Origin: Laetiporus sulphureus 93-53
Lineage: Eukaryota; Basidiomycota; Agaricomycetes; Polyporales; Laetiporaceae
DNA length: 64,000 bases
Reading direction: 5' to 3'
Assembly (NCBI RefSeq): GCF_001632365.1
Contig: NW_024468520.1
Span: 284,271 to 348,270 of the forward strand
The position numbers were made by a program, and so were the translations under genes. Under the pieces are notes generated by a model. That model made no database searches and was not told the origin of the DNA. It was given only the letters and a program-made list of their open reading frames with translations. This document shows, one piece after another, positions 57,739 through 64,000 of this stretch (positions are counted from its first letter, which is position 1; each line of letters begins with the position of its first letter).

Positions 57739-60700
57739 TCCGTGTGGTAGCCGTAGACGGGATGGTATCTGGATATCTGGACTTGCATTTGATTATTAGG
57801 TACGTGGTCCGTGTGCTGTGGAATGCATGGTAACTGATGCAGGACACCGGCAGCTTTCCATATGTAATTCTATGGCTTCGTGACCGCTCATGCTTCGGAT
57901 TTTTGCAGCACGTACCTGTACCGCGTAGATTTCTTTATCGGATTTTACAGCGCGATTCGAGTGCTTGAACACATGCAAGGCATCTATGCATAGCTGTAAC
58001 AACCACGCTGGTTTCGCAAGTCCTCATCCTCAACTCCAGCACGCTGTTCCAACACGCTCCTCGGACCCGTAAAACCGGGAACGCGTCACATGGACCAACC
58101 CGAGATACATGCGCGCATGGTGACGCCTTCAACATTTGCATTTGCGGTATGTTGTCATCTTAACTCATCAGCCGTCCTCCACACTCCAGATCTATCTATC
58201 ATCTTCACTCCTTATCTCTGTGCAGCACAGACTTGATGAACATTGTCACAACGTCGCCATGCCGCGGCTTCCCACCGCACGGCCTCAAGGGTATATGCCT
58301 TGCAAGTTCCCCGGTGTGCGTCGGCTACTATATACTACGCAATCGGCTTCGCGTGGGACGCGCAGTGCCGTCTTACCGCTATCACAGCACGTTCCTCAAC
58401 TAGCCTGTTTCTAACTTGCGATGTGGAATAATCGCAGCAGCGCCGGCTTAGCGTGCTATTTACTGCCTTGGGATTGACGCCAGCAAGCGCTGTAGAACGC
58501 CGAGAAGGCGACCAGGTGAGATGCAGGAGCGGTCACGTTGTCGACGATAGTGAGAAGCGTAGGAGGCCGTTGAATTGTCGGGAGCACGGTTTTCCCAGCA
58601 TCAGGCTTCGTGGTCTCGCGCGACGGTTCGCTTCCGGATGTCCCTTTGCCTCTTTATCTTCCAGCTATAGCGGCTGTGCTGGTCGGCGGAGATGAGGTAG
58701 GCTGTCCTTATCTCAAAGTACTTACTGTAGTTGGTGGTGCATGAGACCTGTGCGAACTCACGCTCCGCGATCGGACTAGGCGACTTTCAGAATCAACGAA
58801 CAGCGTCAGTCTCGAGATGCAAGGACACCGTACGCCGTCTATTGTTATAGGGTTTGATTCTGCTAGAACTGTTTGCCGCGAAGCCAGAATTAAAACACGA
58901 CTGCATGCAATAGCTAAGATACAACATAGTGCACCAGTTATTTGGAAGCCCACGGTCATTCTTGAACGGGTTAAGGCACACTGGGCGGGTTACGTGGCAA
59001 CCTGTGAATCGACTGCCCGGTCGCCGGGAGTTCTGCCAGTACGTAAGATGTCTACGCACGTTCATCGATTGGCGATCTGATTCGATTGTGTTTCTTTAGA
59101 AACATGTCTCATAGTAGTCCTCGGTGAGGATACTGAACGCAGACAGTCCTTTCTGGTTCCCAAAGCGGTAAGGATCGACCAGCAGGCTCCATTCAATTAT
59201 TGGCGTTTTACTTGCGTGTGTTGCATCGGATCAACAGTCGGCCAGCTGATTTGGAGGCACATCCATTCGTAGGCCCTGCCTGAACTTAAAGATGGATACG
59301 CACTCCAGACCACCAGAATGCCGGTGGCGACCCAGTGAGAATTGTCCTGAACGCCTGGGCACCGCTCCTTCCGCCCCACACTGATACATGGCAGCTGACA
59401 TGCCGGCATACCCTTCAGCGATAGGAGCGAGACAACCTACCCGTCCCTCGGTGCGTCTTCGCCTGCTATGCACACTGTCCTACTCATCAGACCTCGCGAA
59501 GCGAGTGTTACCATATGCTCGGAGCGGAGGCGATAAGCGGTGCGTCTTTGCCTGCTACGCTCACTGCTCTACTCATCAGGCCACGCGAAGCGAGTGTTAC
59601 CATGTGCTCGAGGCCGAGGCGATAAGGCTGCCTTTCTTCCGCCTATCGCAGCTGAGATGCCTGGATGCGGTGCCTCGGTGCGGTGCGGTGCGTCCTGTGT
59701 GAATAGCGGTGTCAGCGACGGCCCGTGCGGTCCAGTCCACGAACACGTCCGAGCTGTTGACCGGAGGGTATCCTGTGCCATATCATATATGGCTTCGACT
59801 GCGATTTCCAGCACGCTATCTGAGAATGTATATGTCCACGTTATCTCTCTTTTAGCGGGTCATGTTGTCTATCCAATTGACAGCCGTAGGTTTGGAGAGG
59901 TCAGCTTATGACATGAACCGATGTTTCGACAAGGTCATTGCTGGCGTCGCTGGCCTACCATGGCATGTGCAGTGCCGTCTTAAAATAGAGTGGATAGTGC
60001 GATCTGTATTCGTTTGATAGCTAGGCACGCTGGTGTCCTGGACTGACCTCAATTGTTTGAGAACGGGAGGTCTTGATCCGTGAAGACTGTCGTTGTCCTT
60101 CCCCACTTTCGTTATCAGTAATGTTCCAATCGACTATACTAGCTACAACATTTGTATGAACTGCTTGCCGATAGTGTATGTGCACGTCGACCTGAGCCTC
60201 CAATTTTGTTTAGAGATGAATGGGTGCATACATGCATGCATACCAAGACACTCACTGGAAAGTATTCCCTACCTTATATCTCCTCGAACAACAATATGTA
60301 TATCGACCCACCTCCTCTTCGAGAAGGGCAAGTGTCTGAATTCATAAAATTACGGACCCCCGGGCGCGTCGTCTTTTTCATTCCTAAATATCACATCAAT
60401 GCTGTGCAGATTGCGGTCTGACGGGCACTTCGCAATTATTTGCCCATACGATTTTTACTCGGCGACGTCACAGGTACGTATTCCCGGCAGAGACTCTTCG
60501 GCATGGCATTCCGTCGCCGCCGAGTCGGATAATGACATACATGCCAAGAATACGAACAATAGAGCAACGAAGAGCGCGTTTTTTTTGAACAAGGCTGCAT
60601 CGTTAGCGGTCTGGAAACCTATGCGGTAGGCAATTGTATCTCTGGTGTCCTTGTCGAGCTTAGGCTATCATTACGCGCTCCGGCGCGCTAGGTCATTCGA

Positions 60701-61413
60701 GACACCGACAATGAATGTTCATCGATATCTCAATCTCACCATGCCACTCGCCGAAAAAAGGGTCGTCCGACGGGGAATTTAGTATGCAATAAATCTAATG
60801 TAGATCCGACTCGGAGCGGCCTTGCCACTGCAACGCATGGTTGCAGTCGCTCTCGGTACGTGCGTAAAAAAAGGGCCCGTGACGGGGATGCTCGGACTAG
60901 GGGCACATGATTGGCTGGCGTGTGCTCCGGCTGTCTATATGAAACGATCAAATCTGTTCTTGTAAGAAGTACGTACACAACGACGGACACTCGGCGACCA
61001 GAGCAGCGCACGCTCGCCGTTCGCAACAACTTGCGCCGCACGGGGACCAAATTGGAGGATATTGCCACCGTGATGGGAGTGGACATGATATTGATGTGGG
61101 AGGTGGCGGGGGGGCGAGGGCGGAAGTTCTGGTGGAAGGGATCACGCGCGCTCACGATCTGGGTCTGGCGCCCGAATAGGCAGTCGAGGTGGATTAGCCG
61201 ACGCGCGATCGAGTCTTTGTCGGAAAACGGTCGCGATGGGTTGCCACCGTGCTGGCGACCAGACCCCTGCGCTATCAAACGTGGCGAGCCTGAAACTACG
61301 CTAAATATCCCCCGCGCAGCACCCTCCATTATCGCCACCGCCCTCCTCCCCCCTCCCTGCCCCGCCTCTCGGGCAGACCAGTCGTTCCGTCGAACACGCT
61401 CCGAGTCACTGGC
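57739..61413. other. About 3.7 kb with no confident gene
   Basis: Short frames only. A minus-strand hydrophobic stretch near 60510-60620 (FVALLFVFLACMSLS) and another near 58870-58950 (GFQITGALCCILAIACSRVL) could be decayed membrane-protein exons, but no splice path joins them. A two-unit tandem repeat at 59450-59627 is listed separately. Confidence 0.4.
59450..59627. repeat. Tandem duplication of an 89-bp unit
   Basis: 59450-59538 and 59539-59627 are adjacent copies beginning GGTGCGTCTT and ending GGCGATAAG, differing at roughly a dozen positions. Each contains GCGAAGCGAGTGTTACCAT. Confidence 0.8.
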
Positions 61414-63433
61414 ATGGTGAACGACTGGCCTCCGTATCCTCCCCTAGATGAGACCGAACTTGAGAAAGCTGTGCGCTTAGAAGAGGAAAATGTTGCGAAA
61501 AGAATTAGGTACGCGTTCTGAAGCATAATCAGAAAGTCGACTGAATAGTCGGTTATAGCGATGAGATTGATCGCGCCATCGAACACGACAGACAGGAGAT
61601 GCGCAAGAAGCGCCACCAGACCAAGATCCTGCTTCTAGGTATGTACCACGAGAGCGAAACTCTTCGTTAGCTAAAGCTGCTCGACTCTTATCACAGGCCA
61701 AGCAGAGTCTGGCAAATCCACCCTCCTCAAGAATTTCCAGCTCCAGTTCGCGCCCAAAGCATTCCACGCAGAGGCAGAGGGGTGGCGCGCAGTCATCCAG
61801 CTCAACCTCGTCCGCTCCATCAACGTCATCCTCAGCCTCCTCTCCAAAGCGAACAGCAACCCCGCCTCGCCCTCCCCTCCACCGCGATTCAGCAAGCCCA
61901 AGGACGACCTCCGGTGGCTCAAGGTGCGCCTCGCGCCGCTCCGCCAGGTCGAGGTGATCCTCAACAGGCTGCTCGGCGTGAACCCCGACGAGACCGATGA
62001 CGCTGATTTGGTGTTGGACAGCGGCCGGCTCTCTGAGGTGGCCATCCGCTCCAACTGTGGGTGGCAGACCCTCATGCGGACCGAGCGCTCGAGTCCATCG
62101 AGTCGTTTTCTGTCCGACTTGGACGATGCTAGGAGGATTTTGGAGGCATGCCGGGACGACATTGTGTCCATGTGCGAGGACGCCGTGGTGCGGCGCATCC
62201 TGCATGAACAAGGCGTTGTGTTATTGAACGAGCCCGGATTGTCCGTAAATGATGTCGTCTATCTGGTAAGGAGACTGTTTTGATTAATGTGCACCGCAGC
62301 TTCTTCGACCAAGCCGAGCGGATAGCGTCGATGACGTACGAGCCGACACCAGGTCAGTGTGCTTCGTGCATTTTTGAAGTTCTCTTACTCAGTGAGAGCA
62401 TAGAGGATATCCTCAGGGCACGGTTGAGAACAGTGGGAGTGGAAGAGCATCGACTAGTCATGGAAACTCGTGAGTCGATCCCTCTTCCATTTACATCGGC
62501 TTATGCCCCAAAGTAACTGCCTCTATGGAGAAGGGGCGTGAGTGGGTCTTTTACGACGTCGGCGGCGCCAGAGGGCAGCGAGGTAACGGGTCCCATTATC
62601 AGCAAGTGTCCTGTTGGCTCACGCATCGTTTGGGACAGCCACTTGGGCATCGTACTTCGAAGACGGTAGGTCTCACGACAGTCGCAAACGGTGCTGTCCC
62701 TCACGAAGCGTCCTCTGTTAGTCAACGCGGTCATGTTCCTCTGCCCGCTTTCTGGCTTCGACCAGGTCCTATCGGAAGACAGGGCCGTCAACCGATTGGT
62801 GGGCTCCCCTTCTTGCAATCGGCCGAGTTCAAGCTAAGTGATCTCGCAGATAGATACCATGAAGCTGTGGAAGGTCATATCCTCCAGCAAGCTCCTCCAG
62901 AACGCGACGTTCGTCCTCTTCCTGAACAAGTCCGACATCCTGCGGAAAAAGCTTGACTCCGGTAAGAGCACATGGGACCCCCCATCCCAGCCCGATGGCT
63001 GAGCGGTCGGCAGGTGTCCTCTTCCGCGATCACATAGAGCAGTACAAGGACCAGCCGAACGATTTTGACAGCGTCACCACCTGTACGTCCGGGCCGGCGC
63101 TCGATGCATCCAGAATGCTCTGACAGTGTTGGGTGGCTAGACATCAAGAAGGTCCTCCTTGCGATACACAAAGACAACACACCGAAAAAGCGCGATGTGC
63201 ACGTACATATCACCTGTGCAACAGTGAGTCCCCTCCCCCTTTGTCTGACACGTCTCCACTGCAAAGATCTGACACGCGACTGCAGGATACGAACATGATG
63301 TCCATCGTCCTCAACAGCAGTGCGCCCCTCTTCTATTTTTCCTCCCGCAGCACATGGCACGCCTGACGATCGCCCTGCAGTACACGACGTCATCCTCATG
63401 AACGCCCTCGAAACGACCAGCCTGATATCCTGA
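61414..63433 (+). CDS. Divergent heterotrimeric G-protein alpha subunit
   Basis: Thirteen exons give 453 residues (canonical G-alpha about 350): 61414-61508, 61559-61638, 61697-62240, 62300-62352, 62404-62469, 62514-62582, 62639-62665, 62722-62798, 62850-62961, 63014-63082, 63141-63223, 63286-63319, 63381-63433. G1 is GQAESGKST, the switch I region DILRARLRTVGVEEH keeps the catalytic Arg and Mg-binding Thr, G4 is LFLNKSDIL and G5 ITCAT. G3 reads YDVGGARGQR, so the catalytic Gln of DVGGQR is Ala (codon 62567-62569). No MGxxxS myristoylation start; the N-terminus is MVNDWPPYPPLDETELEKA. The helical domain is enlarged. The tail ends ETTSLIS. A signalling GTPase with altered hydrolysis is inferred. 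The exon 3 donor GTCCGT is weak but is the one that yields the conserved FFDQAERIAS path. Confidence 0.88.
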
Positions 63434-64000
63434 CGGGCCAAGCACAGCACATCCCGACCTCCACTCGTGACTCTGGCAGTCCGCCATGTCACGTCATGTC
63501 ATGTCCATACTACTGTATACATACCACACGTTATGCTCCACATCACTACCGCACATGCTATATTCAAGTTCTCACGACCGCTCGGACACGCTGGTATAAT
63601 ACGGTAATGCGCTAGTGTATATTCGCTTAGGAATTCTTGTGATATCCGTGTAGGAGGTACACGTGTCGGGTGTCGCTGCTGTCTTGTTGCAATCGAAGAT
63701 GTTGTCGTTGGGAGGTCGTCGATATTAATATTCATCGCTCGTGTTATCCAGTGTCATGCAGAGCCGGCGACAAGAGTTTTCGGGCTCGCAGGGCCAACCA
63801 CCTTGATGGGCGAGCCGTGCATCGCAACGAATATGCACTAAAGAGGCAAAGCCTGGGACATCGACGCGCCACACGTTTAGACGCGGTCACGTGGATTGTC
63901 ATCAATATCGCGTCTCGGGATGACTCGGGAAAAGGCCGATGCCTCGGATCAATTCTAATTGTGGCCCTGCATGTGGCTAATCCGTCGACCGCTACCGAGC
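63434..64000. other. Downstream region, no gene seen
   Basis: The 3' flank of the G-alpha gene to the window edge contains no supportable ORF or structured element. Confidence 0.4.

Overview
The window looks like nuclear DNA of a basidiomycete, most likely a wood- or litter-inhabiting agaricomycete. Genes are dense and split by many 45-60 nt introns with GTRNGT-type donors. Several products are fungal or basidiomycete in character: a Ran1/KSP1-like kinase, a Pho80-type cyclin, a divergent G-alpha and a Hom-like homeobox factor. The mobile DNA (Helitron and a LINE with zinc knuckles) is also typical of Agaricomycetes. I made no database comparison; all family calls come from motifs read in the translations.

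Layout. 1-5.5 kb is a decayed Helitron (HUH Rep plus Pif1-like helicase) behind AT-rich repeats. 6.1-7.8 kb is a 5'-truncated LINE carrying only a gag-like zinc-knuckle ORF, with a poly(A) tail and a target-site duplication. 10.3-11.7 kb holds a broken copy of a three-member two-TM gene family. 13.1-15.8 kb (minus) is a homeodomain transcription factor. 15.8-23.0 kb shows no supportable gene. 23.0-27.1 kb (minus) is a Wee1-type kinase.

28.45-33.3 kb and 39.95-45.1 kb are the two arms of an inverted segmental duplication. Each arm carries, in the same order, the two-TM family gene with a conserved promoter, two tandem spliced-looking 3' modules, two small secreted-protein-like genes, and the 3' end of a RING/TRAF-type gene. 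Between the arms lie SNU23 (splicing), cytosolic isoleucyl-tRNA synthetase and the intact RING/TRAF gene, whose tail is the duplicated fragment. 46.0-57.7 kb is a compact housekeeping block: ribosomal protein L12, a Pho80-like cyclin, a Ran1/KSP1-like kinase, UTP6 and a Ser/Pro-rich protein. 57.7-61.4 kb is gene-poor. 61.4-63.4 kb encodes a 13-exon G-alpha that lacks the catalytic glutamine.

Functional links. RPL12, UTP6, IleRS and SNU23 serve ribosome production, translation and splicing. Wee1, the Pho80-like cyclin, the KSP1-like kinase, the G-alpha and the homeobox factor are growth, nutrient or development regulators. Neighbours are mostly divergent pairs sharing short promoters rather than operons. 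For the main cDNA models (homeobox, Wee1, SNU23, RING, cyclin, L12, KSP1-like, G-alpha, two-TM copy at 28.6 kb, the 56.3 kb gene) I checked that summed exon lengths are multiples of three.
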